Assembly (NCBI GenBank): GCA_030015575.1
Contig: JASDDO010000028.1
Location: 25,461,154 to 25,525,153, forward strand
Source: Agapanthus africanus
Lineage: Eukaryota; Streptophyta; Magnoliopsida; Asparagales; Amaryllidaceae
Reading direction: 5' to 3'
Length of the DNA stretch: 64,000 nucleotides
Position numbers and translations under genes: made by a program. A model generated the notes under the pieces. That model did no database searches and was not told where the DNA came from. It saw only the letters and a list, made by a program, of their open reading frames with translations. Positions 21,591-34,096 of this stretch are shown in pieces. Position 1 is the first letter of the stretch. Every line of letters starts with the position of its first letter.

Positions 21591-22984
21591 TGTAACAACC
21601 CTAAATTTTCTGTACTAACTTTCCGTACAAATTTTTCAAAATATACAGAAATGGGTACTTTTGCCTGAGCACAAGTTATAAGTTTGTTTTGCTTTTTAAT
21701 AGCAAGAAGGAGCTTGTAGCTCATTGGTAAGACCTTGCACTCCTGAACCATAGCACCAGAGTTCAAATCCCATCACCCACATTATTTTTAATATTGTTTT
21801 ATTTTAAATTTTTAGAAGTCCAAGAGCCTACACGTGCATAACTCGTAAAATCCCCACTACGCATATAAAACAAAATAGCCCAGGGAGTAGACCAACCGAC
21901 GGCGGGCCCAAGGTGACCGACCCCGTCCCGACTCGGCCTGACTCGGCCGGCGGAATGGCCGACTCGGCCGCCGCCGCCGGCCGATTCACCCCGGATCGGC
22001 CGACACCGTTCATGAAACTTCTGTCTCTTGGCCTCCCCAGTACTCCTGTATACTTTAATTTCTTGGATCAGTAACAGAGCCCCTTTAAAACCCTATTTAC
22101 TCCATTTTTAATACATTTTCAATTCACCCTTTCACCTATCCTAACCCTAGCTTTACCCTATAAATACCACCTCTAGACACACCCACCTCACTCACAATTC
22201 TGTCCAAACTCTCAAGAAATTCCTCTAGAAATTTGTATACAAGTGGAGTTAACGAGGGCAAAACTCCGGCGATCTTCCGACGACGACTCTAGGAGCTTCC
22301 GGCGACGAAACGACACATCGGAAAATCATACGTCTTCCTCTCCCTCTTCTCTAACCTCTAAGCCAGTAAGTACCTCCTCCCTCTTCTATTCTCTATTCTT
22401 AAAACTTCTTTTAATAAAACCCGACGGAAGCGGAGTTAAATCTGACTTCCGATTCGGTTTTCTTATAAAGTTCAATTTTCCTTAACACAACCATGTTAAA
22501 CCCTTACATGTTGACTATTAATCATTAACAAACATGTTGAACAAGTTCCATGGCAACATATTTCATTTTGTAACTTTTACTACCCCTTTTCAGTAAACTA
22601 CCATGTAGTTTACTTTCTACTTTAAAACATCATAAATCTTGCTATACCTTTAATTAGATCACGAGGTAATGACCTATATCCTCACAATACTCATATGCAA
22701 CATAGCACAATACCTTTCGGGAACATATAATACGGAAAAACGAAACTTTACATATAAATACCATTTTACTATTAAAACCGTTTTCTACAAGATTACGTAT
22801 TTTTATAAATCTTTGCAAAGCGCCGCTACAACCTATTTAGGGAACCCGTTCAGGATGGTGCGGATTATCGCACATCCTCGGGCTTAGTAGTGCGAGATGC
22901 AGACCTCCGCAAGAAGTATTCGTTCTCGAGAGATTTGAAATACGAATATCTTAAGAAAATGAGATTTCTAGAAAATAATAAAAT

Positions 22985-23029
<45 letters not shown>

Positions 23030-24489
23030 TGATCAAAATATCTATTTTTGATATATTATAAATATTCCAACTTTTCTAAAATCACAGAATCACAATAATA
23101 CCATGAAATTCCATATAAGTTCAATATTACAATTAAATACCATGTATTATGAAAAAGAGGTTTATTCACTAGAAATGTCACAAATATAAAATCTACAGCT
23201 ATGAAAACTCTAAAGACGATAATTAAATACTTGATGTGTATTTTGTAAATTATACAAAATTATTTTTACATAAAACCCCTCAAGTTTTATACATTATAAT
23301 AAGGACCCTAGTAAATATAGGTTTATGCGGGACCGGTCTCTTGAGCCTCGGGGAGCCGAAGATATGGGTGCTTGCCTATTTAAGGTAGACAACTTAACAA
23401 ACGGTGTTATCAACACGGTAATCGTCTTTGAAAAAGACACAAATCCTGTCGCCCATGTTCAGCGGTTACCGAAAACACCAAAACATAATTCAGGAATTTA
23501 ATTTCTTTTATAATTGTCTGACTCAGACTGAGTCTCATTATAATTAATCTGACTTGAATATAATTGAAGTACAATCTACAATACTACAATTCAATATGAA
23601 TCCATGAATCCATATATTCAATATATTCAATCTATATTGACTGAACCGAACCATAGATATACATCCATTTACATGATTCTCCAGTTACATCCATGATTCT
23701 CCAATTACATTCATCTACTGATATCATGGTTTCGGCAAGTCATCCATATATACAAGGCAATACAATTTACAATACAACACAAATAATACAATCAATACTT
23801 CGCGGGGTTTAAGAGGTAGATTGGTACGGAAGGTGTTAGGAGTGGCACGAGACAACAACCATTAAGACGTAATTACAGCCATGCCGTTGTTCCGTGGTAT
23901 TATCGACGGAGCCTTGTACTTCCATTTGCATTAGTCTCTGGCATATAGGGACTCCTCTCGTATACACTGACATCTTCTGTACCAAGTTACAAACAACAGC
24001 GTTAACACTAAATACAACAGTATAACAAAATAATACAACTTTAAAAGCTATACTACACTTTCTCTCTGTCTATTCTACTTCTACCTTATCTTTAGGACTT
24101 ACCGAGCGATTTGTTCGCTGACGACATTCTCTTTCTCCTTTTTTGAATGTCGTGAGGTGTTTCAGACCTTCCAGAGATCGAGCTTAGCACTGAAGATTTG
24201 GATCAGTTATTGAAGATCCCGAGCTGTAGTTACACTTATACACATTTCATTTCAGTACTTTCCATTTCTGTTATGCCATTGTTTAGGCATTGCTTTCATT
24301 CAGATGTATTTACTTTTCCATGCATTGTACAAAAGAATGTTAATAATTAAAGTTGCCGTTTCATTACATTTGTCTCTTATGTACATTTCTTTTATATTGC
24401 ATAGTTACGCTTAGCGTATTTACTTCTGAGTAAATACGTAGCGGCCTCGTCGCGTCCTCTGCCCGTACACCAGGAAGCGGGGCGTGACA
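21591..24489 (+). repeat. N1 3' LTR
   Basis: This copy of 18327-21254 has scattered substitutions and ends GGGGCGTGACA intact. Confidence 0.9.
21708..21778 (+). ncRNA. tRNA-like block in N1 3' LTR
   Basis: The A box TAGCTCATTGG (21717-21727) and B box GTTCAAATCC (21761-21770) are identical to the 5' LTR copy. The T-arm (followed by CATC) is slightly better paired than in the other copy. Confidence 0.5.
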
Positions 24490-24494
24490 TTGAT

Positions 24495-25828
24495 AGAGCT
24501 CATAGGATTCTTGCTTGACTACCAACATTATGATGGCGATCATATACATTGGAGCTGGGTGGTCTATAAGCACATCCTTAAATGTCCCTAGTCGAGAGAG
24601 TATCGAGACTGGGCATTGATACTCCCGAGTAGACTAGTGTGTACTTATTGAGATCCCGACGAGGAGCGGTGGCCGGTCTCATAAGCCATTGGTGTCTGTT
24701 TGTCACCTAAGATAGTATACATGTGCTCATTGGGTTATGAGTACACTGGACGGACTCGCCGGGAACATGCTAGTTGGTATTATACCTATTGTCAGATAGC
24801 AGTTCCCAGGTGACATGTGTACAGGTTAGTCTGTCGACCTAAGATCTTCATTTTTCTCGTGTGAGTTCCCACTGTGCTTTGATTACTACCCTACCACGGC
24901 TCAAAAGAGTCGTGCAAACAGGTTTTAGTTGGGTACAGTCCCGAGCCACATGGAGGCAGTGAGCGGATCGTCGGAGATTCGTCTCTCCCGGTATTGGGGG
25001 TTGATGTTGTGTAGTTCACGGGTGGCCATCACCAGAAATCCTTGGCCAAGATAGACGAGAATTACTGATTTGGATCAGTAGTTTCTCTGTTGGTGATGGG
25101 CTTCATACCGACACGAAATGTCGTGTTATTAGGGGTCTGACTTTATCGACCCCCTTAGACTCAATATGCGATACTCTTAGACGAAAAGACCAGACCGTAC
25201 GAAGATTATCACGGACATACTCAGTAGGGGTTCGGATCGGCCTTCTTTTCGCTCAATACCTAGGTAGCCGTTACGTACAGCTAGTGCCGCTGACATGCTT
25301 GTGGTTAAACCCATTGCAAGGGTATTGACAGTCTTTAAATTCCCACACAGAGGGTTTCCTTGCTTCGGGCAAAACGATGTAGAGGCCGTATGGTTTTATG
25401 ACATGGTTCGATCATATACGTGCACTTGTACACGTATCATGATTCGGACGGATAATACTAGTGGGTTTTGGTTTAAGTCGGATTCTAGTATTATATTATT
25501 GGATTATTTTCATCTCTTTGTATTCTAATTTTCAGAATACGGATACGGGTATGTATAAATGGAAGAGGGGTATTCTTGTAATTTATTATAAGGTGCTTCT
25601 AGAATAAGACATCTCATTTTAGTTTTAACCATTTGTTTAAATGGTTTAATGGGGTAGAGGGATGAAGTGTTATGGCTTTAATATTGAGTATGGTTTTGTG
25701 GTGACTCATGGGATGACTCATGGTGGCACTATTGAGGCATGCTTGATATTTTTAGTGTTGTGAGATATTTTCTTTAGGAATGATCCATTCTTGAGCTCAC
25801 ACAACACTTAGCCATTTTTCCATGGTTG
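24495..25828 (+). mobile_element. C1 copia solo LTR, piece 3 of 4
   Basis: This 1.3-kb stretch is colinear with the C2 LTR in reverse complement, for example GAGCCACATGGAGGCAGTGA near 24953 against the sequence near 59435. It is non-coding. The last five bases, GGTTG, are the left TSD of Athila. Confidence 0.8.
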
Positions 25829-27213
25829 TGTTCATAACATAATATTGCATCTTGTATTCCCCATTCTTACGCATTTTAGAATAAAAACAGGTGCTTTAGA
25901 CCCATGTCTGCTACATGTTACAGGTTATAGGTTCTTGGAGCGAAAACAGTGAAAAACACAAAAGACGACACAAAAAAAGGACTTTTGACCAACAAATAGG
26001 AAGATCTTAGTAAAGCCTAGAAGAAGAACGGTTCACCATCAACAAGGCAACGCAAGATCCACAAATACAAAGCAGACGGTTAAAAGATCCATTGCAAAGT
26101 GTTCACTGAAGATCTGGAATTAATACAGAAGCCAAACAGAGAAATAAACTGAAGAAATAACAAGACCAAATAACCATGATGCAGCCCAGAAAAATTCATG
26201 AAGTGAACTCCTCAAAGGGCCGCGGAACCGCGGCCCAATGCCTACCCATGCCGCGGTTCCGCGGCCGTCTAGTGCTCGTGCGCGAAGAAAATTTTACCAT
26301 AATTCTGAGGAGGCTATGGAAAGATTTCCTTGGGGTATATTTGTAATTGTAGACATGCGGAGCAATTGTAAACCTAGGGTTTCTATGTCCTATAAATAGA
26401 ACCCAAATGCTTTGTATTTTCTTATGCCTCTACTCATGAATAAAATTCTGTTTTCTTGAAGTTAGAGAGCATCAAAAGTAAGTAGGTTATTTTTCTTGTA
26501 GTAGTTGTCGTTTTTCATATCTGCCCTAGGTAAATTACTTTCTTGCCTTAGTTTAATTTAGTTTAGTTTTTATTAACTTGCAGTAAATGTTTTCTCTCTT
26601 TAATAAAATCATGTATTTCTTCATCCCCTCAATGAGCGAGTAGTTTCCTCGCTTGTTAGGGTTAGGAGTAAGGAAGGATTTGAGAGATGAAGATCTCTCA
26701 TCTCTTTTCGTTGCCAATCTTTTATGAATATTAGAACTCCATGCATACCTTCTTATTCCGCTCCCTACGGCACTCTACCCTCGAGGTAGCAGTGATTCCG
26801 TAGTCTAAAGGCTCGGATTTTAAGGTTTTCCATGGAGGTTAGGGTAAAGATTAAGAAAGGAAGGACAAGGATCTAGAGGGAGAATCAATCTTCCCAATCA
26901 TCCTAATCCCCTTTGTTAAGATTTACCACAGCACTAATATGATATATTTAATTAATGGCAATAGAAAGAGATGTAGATCTTTGTTTACCAAATTTTCCCT
27001 AAACCTAATCCTAGCAAGTTTCTAATCCTAGTAGCATACAACTTCAATTTTTAGGTTTATTTATAAGACCCAACATCATTTGGAATTAACTCGTCAGAAC
27101 TTAAAGGAGATTTACACATCCCTGTGGACCGACCCGTATTCACCGGCTAGCTTCATGCGACGCCGTTCTTGATTGCGGTAAATATTTTTGATCGACAAAA
27201 CCTCTCTTAATCA
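25829..27213 (+). repeat. Athila 5' LTR
   Basis: It starts TGTTCATAAC and ends CTTAATCA. Inside are a CCGCGG-rich double palindrome near 26218-26265, a TATA box at 26391-26398 and a polyadenylation signal at 26439-26444. Confidence 0.95.
26391..26398 (+). promoter_or_regulatory. TATA box of Athila 5' LTR
   Basis: TATAAATA lies about 45 bases before an AATAAA signal (26439-26444), a compact U3-R layout. The 3' LTR has the same at 37547-37554 and 37595-37600. Confidence 0.6.
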
Positions 27214-27215
27214 AA

Positions 27216-27233
27216 TGGCGCCGTTGCCGGGGA
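27216..27233 (+). other. Athila primer binding site (Asp-tRNA type)
   Basis: TGGCGCCGTTGCCGGGGA follows two bases after the LTR. This is the well-known Asp-tRNA complement used by Athila elements. Confidence 0.95.
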
Positions 27234-28342
27234 TGACGTAAAATTTTCTTTTTGTAATTTCGGGTTAATATAAAATCTAAAAAAGCAAAAAAATCTGAAA
27301 AAATCAAAAATCAAAAATTCTATCATCTTTTATTGTTTGAAGTGTTTTCTTTGTGAATCCGTGCAGGTTTGACGAATCTGAAACAACACAGAAGGCAAGT
27401 CAGAAAAGGGTACATCAAAACAGGAGGAGATTGAAATTACAGAGCAGCAGAGAAAATCCGGAGCCCTGATACCTCAAGGAGACCGCGATTCCGCGGCTAT
27501 TACCTGCCCCAGACCGCGATTCCGCGGCTTCCTGTGGAGATCTCTGCACGAAATTTGCACTGTTTGTTTCCTCATTCTCCCCTCTACAAATCCCCATATA
27601 TCTTTTGCCAAATCTTCTGCAGGATTCTTTGCGCTAAAAATCTTCTTCCCCCTTCCAATAATTGATTTTCTGCAGGATTCTTTGCGCCGCGCTAAATAGC
27701 AAATTGATTGCAAGTGATTTACTGCTTTGCATACTTTAATCTGACTTTAAGGGGCTATTGACCAATTCAGATTGGGTGGGGATTTCATCACCCTTCCCAG
27801 GACCCCAAAAATCACTTAAAGCATTTGCATTGACCATTTTTAATTAAAAAATATTAGACTCAGCCCTAAGGACGTCGAGCTCAATAGGACAAAGGACTAG
27901 TATAGGCATCGGCCGTTTATCCTAACCTATCTTTGCGGTGCCTAGGCAAGTGTGTCAAGGCTAGTGGTTTTTAATTAGGCCCACAGTGTGGTTCCTTCCC
28001 ACTTACCTGGCACTTACCTGGCTTCAACTGACGGTGAAGAGGCGGTTTGAGGTCCTATCTCTAGCCCTTTGGAACAGTTAGGAGCTGTCTAGCTGACCTA
28101 GGTGACCCTAGACTTAGGCCTGATTATCCATGTGTGGTTAATTGCATTTGTGTCACAAGTCTCTTTTCAAAAAATCTTTTTGCAAAAGCTCACTTAAAAA
28201 AAAAAAAGGAAAAATCTTTTCAAAACTTGCAACTTGTCGCTAAAGAAATCTTTGCACTCACTCACACCACTTCTTCTTATTGACGTTTTCTTACCTTCAA
28301 ATTCTGTCTTTTATCTTTCGACTACACTAACCCTTTTAGTGT
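27234..28342 (+). other. Athila 5' leader
   Basis: A non-coding 1.1-kb leader. It holds two copies of GACCGCGATTCCGCGGCT about 33 bp apart near 27481-27530 and two copies of TCTGCAGGATTCTTTGCGC near 27620 and 27670. No gene is seen. Confidence 0.7.
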
Positions 28343-29698
28343 ATGTCCGGTTGGACTAGGGACCCTAGCGCCCGATTATTCCGTGTTTCGTTGGTACCGA
28401 CCGACGAACCTTTCGACTCCGAAGTCGAAATCCTGTCCACTTCTTCACTTTCACCATCACATTCTTCTTCCGAAGGTATGTCGGGATACGATCCTAACAA
28501 CACCTTACCGACGGGAAGGATTCCACCTTCGTTAGGTGCGAATAACCCGAATCACCCACCTGTTGAAGCGCCCGCACGAGTCGCGCTCCAGGATCTTTTC
28601 TACCCCGTCCGCACCGCCCTTCCTACTTGTCTTTCCCTCCCACCGGCTAATGGGGACAATTTTGAGATCAAACCCCACTTCATCAATATGCTGCCTAAAT
28701 TTCATGGTTTGGAATCCGAAGATGCATATATCTTTATCAACAAATTCCAAAACATTTGCGCCATGATGAAAACTACCCAATTAAGTGATGACGTTATAAG
28801 GCTAAGGGTCATTCCTTTCACCTTATATGACCTAGCCGAGAAGTGGCTATACAACACCGCATCACATTCAATTAGAAATTGGGACGAGTTTGTGAAAGCT
28901 TTTCTTAAAAAGTTCTATCCTCATCACAAAACTGCTAAAATCCGTAATGAGATTATACAATTTTCACAGCTTCCTGCCGAACCATTTTGGAAATGTTTTG
29001 AAAGATTCAAAGACCTACTCGTTCAATGTCCTCACCATGGGATCGAAAGATGGCAACTTTGCCAAACATTATACAAGGGATTGAACCCGACAATGAAGCA
29101 GTTGCTAGAAACCATTAGTCAAGGTCACTTTCTGTCCAAATCTAGTGAGGAAGCGTGGCAGTTTCTTGAGGATCTTAGTGAACAAACAATTCAGTGGGAG
29201 AGCACCAAGACCACATCATCATCTTCTATTGGTCAACCTAGGGCAGGCATACATCAAGTAGAGATGTCAATTGCTATGAAGGACGAGATGGCCGCTCTTA
29301 CGAAAAAGCTAGAAGCGCTTGAGACCAAAATCTCAGCACCTTCTCCTGCCCCTGTTGTGCCTCCACGAACTGTTTGTGCTTGTTGTTCGGATCCATCACA
29401 TCTCACCGAAGAGTGTCCTTACACTGCATCTACTCAAGGACAGGATCAAGTCAATGCTGCCTTTCAGCAACGACAAAGAAATGATCCATACTCTTCGACA
29501 TACAATCCGGGTTGGAAGAGCCACCCTAATTTCTCTTGGAACCAAAATCAACAATCCCAAGGAAACAACAATTTTCAAAGGGCTCCTCCTCCACAACAAC
29601 AAGCACCTCCACAAACTCAATTTCAGCAACCTCTCCAACAGCAACCTTACCCTAATCAGATGAACAATTTTGTACCCAACAATTTTGTTCCCCCTTAA
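28343..29698 (+). CDS. gag: Athila Gag (451 residues, C-terminus cut by a stop)
   Basis: Gag packages the RNA into particles. The gag domain covers roughly residues 100-300 and includes KFHGLESEDAYIFINKF and RNWDEFVKAFLKKFYP. A zinc knuckle CACCSDPSHLTEEC (C-x2-C-x4-H-x4-C) lies near residue 345. A glutamine- and proline-rich tail runs to the stop. The TAA at 29696-29698 is probably a mutation. The same frame continues for 60 codons in a coiled-coil-like stretch (SLERSLEAFLKQ) and onward into protease. The ATG at 28343 is the first in the frame after a long non-coding leader. Confidence 0.85.
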   Translation: MSGWTRDPSARLFRVSLVPTDEPFDSEVEILSTSSLSPSHSSSEGMSGYDPNNTLPTGRIPPSLGANNPNHPPVEAPARVALQDLFYPVRTALPTCLSLPPANGDNFEIKPHFINMLPKFHGLESEDAYIFINKFQNICAMMKTTQLSDDVIRLRVIPFTLYDLAEKWLYNTASHSIRNWDEFVKAFLKKFYPHHKTAKIRNEIIQFSQLPAEPFWKCFERFKDLLVQCPHHGIERWQLCQTLYKGLNPTMKQLLETISQGHFLSKSSEEAWQFLEDLSEQTIQWESTKTTSSSSIGQPRAGIHQVEMSIAMKDEMAALTKKLEALETKISAPSPAPVVPPRTVCACCSDPSHLTEECPYTASTQGQDQVNAAFQQRQRNDPYSSTYNPGWKSHPNFSWNQNQQSQGNNNFQRAPPPQQQAPPQTQFQQPLQQQPYPNQMNNFVPNNFVPP

Positions 29699-30247
29699 AA
29701 TGCTGTTAGCTCGCTCGAAAGAAGTCTAGAAGCATTCCTAAAGCAATCTGCACAGTCCACAGCTAGGATAGAGACTTCTGTTCAATCTTTGGTGCAAAAC
29801 AGTGCCTCACACGATCAAAGCATCAAAGCTATTGAGGCACAAATTGCACAACTCAACGCAGCATTGAAAGAGCGAGAGAAATGAAAGCTTCCGTCTTAAC
29901 CACTCCCAAATCCCGGTCACACACATATTGCACATGAACAGCAGAATCATAACGTGAATGCTGTGACCACGTTGAGATCCAGAAAAGTGCTGCAAAACAA
30001 TGTGGGTATTCACCATGACACCCCTGCCGGTGGTTCTTCATCTTCTTCTTCTTCTTTAAAGCCTATTCTCCATCCTTCACATGGCTCTACTTCTTCTAGC
30101 TCGAACGGACCCTCTTCTCACAACATGAACACATCTACATGGGGTTCCGTTCCAACTCAACAATCTGATCCGCAAAAATTGGACTCAACGACTTTTCAAA
30201 ATATTCCTTTTCCAAATCGGTTGTGATCTAATAAACCAACTCTACAG
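29699..30247 (+). pseudogene. Athila gag-protease linker with stops
   Basis: This is the same frame as gag and pol. It includes VNAVTTLRSRK, a motif common in Athila and related polyproteins between gag and protease, and a serine-rich stretch. Stops at 29882, 29897 and 30224 break it. At least two are readable as CAA or CGA codons changed by a C-to-T step. Confidence 0.7.
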
Positions 30248-31126
30248 ATGGAGAAGATTGTAGAGTTGTTCAAACAGGTTAGCATAAATATCCCTCTTTT
30301 GGATGCAATCCAACAAGTTCCTTCATATGCAAAAATCTTAAAGGACTTATGCACCAAAAAGAGGAAGTCACAAGTACCAAAGAAAGTTTTCGTGGCTAGT
30401 GCTGTTGGTGATGCTCTTGTCAATTCTTTACCCCCAAAGCATAAGGACCCCGGTTGTCCTACTATTTCGATCACAATTGGGAACAAGACCATCAATAGAG
30501 CACTATTAGATCTTGGTGCTAGTGTCAATTTGCTACCTTATTCGGTGTACGAACAGTTAGGCGTTGGAGAGCTTAAGCCTACTCATTGCACTCTCTAAAT
30601 GGCCGACCGATCAATCACCCATCCTAGGGGAGAGTTGGAGGATGTGTTGATTAGAGTAGGGGATTTCATTTTCCCCGTTGACTTTATTGTTATGGATACA
30701 CAGCCAGTCGCTAACCTCCGTAATCAAATTCCGGTGATACTTGGTCGACCATTCCTCGCGACTTCTAACGCGGTAATCAACTGTCGTAACGGTTCAATGA
30801 ATCTATCTTTTGGCAATATGACAGTTGAACTCAACATTTTCAAGTTAGGAAGTCAGCCTTGCGAGCCTAATTCTAGCGTACTTGATGTGTGCTCGATCAA
30901 TGAGATCGCGGAGGAGGACTGTGAGTTTGAAAATTTCATGTTTGATCACAGCAATATTGACGCCACTAGTGCGTTCCTCCTAGAATCCGACACAGCTATC
31001 ACGACGGACAAAGATTATGAGTGTTTCACCTTTGTTGACGATCTTGAAGACTCTCCACCCGAGTTTGAGTCTTTTGCTTTTTTGGATGAGTTAGTTGAAC
31101 CATCCGGCTCGGTAGCGTACACTTAA
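30248..31126 (+). pseudogene. Athila aspartic protease region, one central stop
   Basis: The protease would cleave the polyprotein. The active-site segment is LLDLGASVNLLP near 30510; DLGA in place of DTGA is usual for Athila. ILGRPFLAT near 30750 is the expected downstream motif. A TAA at 30596-30598 falls in CTL*MADRSI, where related proteins have glutamine. A second TAA at 31124 separates this part from pol. All pieces share the pol frame. The acidic stretch after residue 110 of the second piece is a linker. Confidence 0.75.
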
Positions 31127-31135
31127 TTTGAACCT

Positions 31136-34096
31136 TTGATGGAATCCTTCGAGTTTGAAACAATTACTCCATTGTTACCATCCATTGTTTCACCACCTAA
31201 ACTCGAACTAAAGCTTTTGCCGTTGCACCTAAAATATGCTTATCTAGGTGACAATGAGACCTTACCCGTTATCATATCGGCCTCTCTAGCTCTCGAGCAA
31301 GAGAAGGCTCTTTTAACGGTCTTATACAATAATCGGCAAGCTTTCGGCTGGTCTATGGCGGACATCAAGGGGATTAGTCCCCTCATAGTCGAACATCATA
31401 TACACTTGATGGATGATGCCAAGCCGGCAAGGGATCCACAAAGACGCCTCAACCCCATTATGAAAGAGGCGGTCAAGAAGGAGATTGTTAAGTGTCTTGA
31501 TAGCGGTATCATTTACCCTATCTCGGATAGCCAATGGGTTAGCCCCATTCATGTCATGCCAAAGAAATCGGGCATCACGGTCATCACCAATGAGGCAAAT
31601 GAGTTAATTCCCACTCGCACCCAAACTGGGTGGCGAGTTTGCATCGACTACCGGAAACTCAATGCCGCGACAAGGAAGGACCACTTTCCTTTACCATTCA
31701 TTGACCAAATGCTAGAACGATTGGTGGGGCACGAGTTCTACTGCTTTTTAGATGGCTATTCCGGTTATAATCAAGTCCCCATAGCCAAAGAGGATCAAGA
31801 CAAGACTACATTTACTTGTCCCTTTGGCACTTTTGCTTATCGTCGCATGCCCTTTGGGTTATGTAATGCACCCGCTACATTTCAGCGATGTATGATGGGG
31901 ATCTTTTCGGACATGGTGGAGAAGTTTTTGGAAATCTTTATGGATGATTTCTCCATTTTCGGTGACTCCTTCGACGAGTGTTTACGACATCTTGACGCAG
32001 TTCTTACCCGCTGTAGGGAGAAGAACCTAGCTTTGAATTGGGAAAAATGCCACTTTATGGTACGAGAAGGCATTGTCTTAGGACATGTCATCTCGCAAAA
32101 CGGCATAGAGGTTGATAGAGCCAAAATTGAAGTCATTTCTAATCTTCCTCCTCCCAAATGCATCAAAGATATCCGAGCTTTTCTTGGCCATGCCGGTTTT
32201 TATAGACGGTTCATCAAGGACTTTAGCAAGATTGCTAGACCCTTGACTCTCTTATTGGCCAAGGACACTACTTTTGTTTTCGACTCAACTTGCATGGAAG
32301 CATTCGAGTCTTTGAAACACTCACTCATTTCTGCGCCCATCCTTTCATCTCCAGACTGGACGCACCCTTTCGAAATTATGTGCGACGCATCAGATTATGC
32401 CATTTGTGCTGTTCTTGGACAGCATATTAACAAGATGCCACATGTAATTTACTACGCTAGCCGAACATTAAATGAGGCCCAATTAAACTACACAACAACA
32501 GAAAAAGAGTTTTTAGCGGTTGTGTTTGCACTTGAAAAATTTCGGCCTTATTTAATCGGCTCTCCAGTTATAGTGTACACGGATCATTCAGCTCTTCGCC
32601 ACCTTTTTGTGAAGAAGGATGCTAAATCGAGGCTCATACGTTGGATCCTCTTGCTACAAGAATTTGACCTTATCATAAGGGACAAAAAAGGATGTGAAAA
32701 CGTAGTGGCCGATCACCTTTCACGACTTCCTTCTTCGCCTACACTTGAACTTCCAATCACTGATGTTTTTCCCGATGAGCAACTCTTGACCGTTTCTTGC
32801 GAACCATGGTTCGCCTATATTGTAAACTACTTAGCCACCGGCTTGATACCTAAAGATTGGTCGAAACAAGACAAACTACGATTTTTGTCCCAAGTAAAGC
32901 ATTTTTACTGGGATGAACCTTATCTTTTTAAATATTGTTCTGACCAAATCATTCGTCGGTGTGTGCCAGAAAATGAGATCAAGAGTGTGCTGTCTTTTTG
33001 CCATGTTCAAGCATGTGGCGGGCACTTTGGCCCAAAGAAGACAGCCGAGAAAGTTTTGCAATGTGGTTTCTATTGGCCACGACTCTTCAAAGATGCATTC
33101 GAATACTGCAAAACTTGCTCCCGGTGCCAACACTTGGGCCGGATATCGCGGAGAAATGAAATTCCGCTCCAACCAATTTTGGTTGTAGATATTTTTGATG
33201 TTTGGGGTATAGATTTTATGGGACCATTTCCTAACTCTTTTGGAAATGTGTATATTCTTTTGGCTGTTGACTATGTTTCAAAGTGGGTCGAGGCTGTGCC
33301 TAGTCAAACGAATGACAACAAGGTCGTCGTTCGATTTCTTAAAGAACACATCTTTTCTCGATTCGGGCACCATCACGCGATAATAAGTGATAATGGTTCT
33401 CACTTCTGCAATAGGACTTTTGAGTCTCTAATGCGCAAATACTCTATCACCCATAAGCTGTCAACGCCATACCATCCCCAAACATGTGGGCAAGCCGAGG
33501 TCTCGAATCGGCAAATTAAGCAAATCTTGGAGAAAACGGTTTCTAAAAACCGTAAAGATTGGTCACTCAAATTAATCGACGCACTATGGGCTTTCCGTAC
33601 TGCATACAAGACCGATCTTGGCATGTCTCCATACCGGCTTGTCTACGGGAAGGCGTGCCACCTCCCAGTAGAAATTGAGCATAAGGCATTTTGGGACATT
33701 AAAGAGCTGAATGTATCTTTAGGAGATGCGAGCAGCAACCGAAAGCTGCAGTTAAATGAACTAGAAGAGCTGCGGGATGAGGCATATGATAATGCCGTGA
33801 TTGCTAAGAACCGAGCTAAGGTATTTCATGATAAAAACCTTTTGCGAAAGACATTTAAACCCGGTCAACAGGTTTTATTATATGATACTCGGTTACATTT
33901 TCATCCCGGCAAGCTCCGTTCTAGGTGGAAGGGACCTTTTGTAGTCCGCACCGTTTATCCACACGGTGCGGTTGATCTGGAAACCCCGGAGGATGGTACG
34001 CTTTTCAAAGTAAATGGGCATCGTTTGAAACCGTTCCTCACAGCGGACCCTGCGGAGGAGCTCCTGTTCTTGCAGGAGCCGATCTACACTGAGTAA
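31136..34096 (+). CDS. pol: Athila Pol: reverse transcriptase, RNase H, integrase
   Basis: This 986-residue open frame copies the element RNA and inserts the DNA. The reverse transcriptase lies at about residues 150-330, with [14 protein letters not shown] and the catalytic FMDD near 268. RNase H has CDAS near 415, then TEKE and YTDH. Integrase has an H-H-C-C zinc motif ([15 protein letters not shown]) near 622-660. Its D, D, E triad is in GIDFMG (about 692), SDNGSHF (about 751) and GQAEVSN (about 787). No chromodomain follows, as expected for Athila. The frame is the same as gag and protease, which implies one polyprotein in the ancestor. All key residues are present, so the enzyme could be active if expressed. 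Confidence 0.95.
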   Translation: MMESFEFETITPLLPSIVSPPKLELKLLPLHLKYAYLGDNETLPVIISASLALEQEKALLTVLYNNRQAFGWSMADIKGISPLIVEHHIHLMDDAKPARDPQRRLNPIMKEAVKKEIVKCLDSGIIYPISDSQWVSPIHVMPKKSGITVITNEANELIPTRTQTGWRVCIDYRKLNAATRKDHFPLPFIDQMLERLVGHEFYCFLDGYSGYNQVPIAKEDQDKTTFTCPFGTFAYRRMPFGLCNAPATFQRCMMGIFSDMVEKFLEIFMDDFSIFGDSFDECLRHLDAVLTRCREKNLALNWEKCHFMVREGIVLGHVISQNGIEVDRAKIEVISNLPPPKCIKDIRAFLGHAGFYRRFIKDFSKIARPLTLLLAKDTTFVFDSTCMEAFESLKHSLISAPILSSPDWTHPFEIMCDASDYAICAVLGQHINKMPHVIYYASRTLNEAQLNYTTTEKEFLAVVFALEKFRPYLIGSPVIVYTDHSALRHLFVKKDAKSRLIRWILLLQEFDLIIRDKKGCENVVADHLSRLPSSPTLELPITDVFPDEQLLTVSCEPWFAYIVNYLATGLIPKDWSKQDKLRFLSQVKHFYWDEPYLFKYCSDQIIRRCVPENEIKSVLSFCHVQACGGHFGPKKTAEKVLQCGFYWPRLFKDAFEYCKTCSRCQHLGRISRRNEIPLQPILVVDIFDVWGIDFMGPFPNSFGNVYILLAVDYVSKWVEAVPSQTNDNKVVVRFLKEHIFSRFGHHHAIISDNGSHFCNRTFESLMRKYSITHKLSTPYHPQTCGQAEVSNRQIKQILEKTVSKNRKDWSLKLIDALWAFRTAYKTDLGMSPYRLVYGKACHLPVEIEHKAFWDIKELNVSLGDASSNRKLQLNELEELRDEAYDNAVIAKNRAKVFHDKNLLRKTFKPGQQVLLYDTRLHFHPGKLRSRWKGPFVVRTVYPHGAVDLETPEDGTLFKVNGHRLKPFLTADPAEELLFLQEPIYTE

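Larger units (their letters stand above)
18327..24489 (+). mobile_element. N1, LTR element without gag or pol
   Basis: Two LTRs of 2928 and 2899 bp (TGTAACAACCC...GTGACA) flank an interior of only 336 bp. The flanks TTAAT (18322-18326) and TTGAT (24490-24494) form a TSD with one change. The C2 paralogue reads TTGAT at this point, so the left copy mutated. The interior begins with the same leader as CHR (60713-60903) and ends with a purine tract, so gag and pol appear to have been deleted from a CHR-type parent. It could move only with proteins made elsewhere. Confidence 0.88.

Noticed and set aside
27415..27713. Minus-strand frames in the Athila leader
   Set aside because: They are short, overlap each other and lie in the untranslated leader, with no similarity to a known protein.
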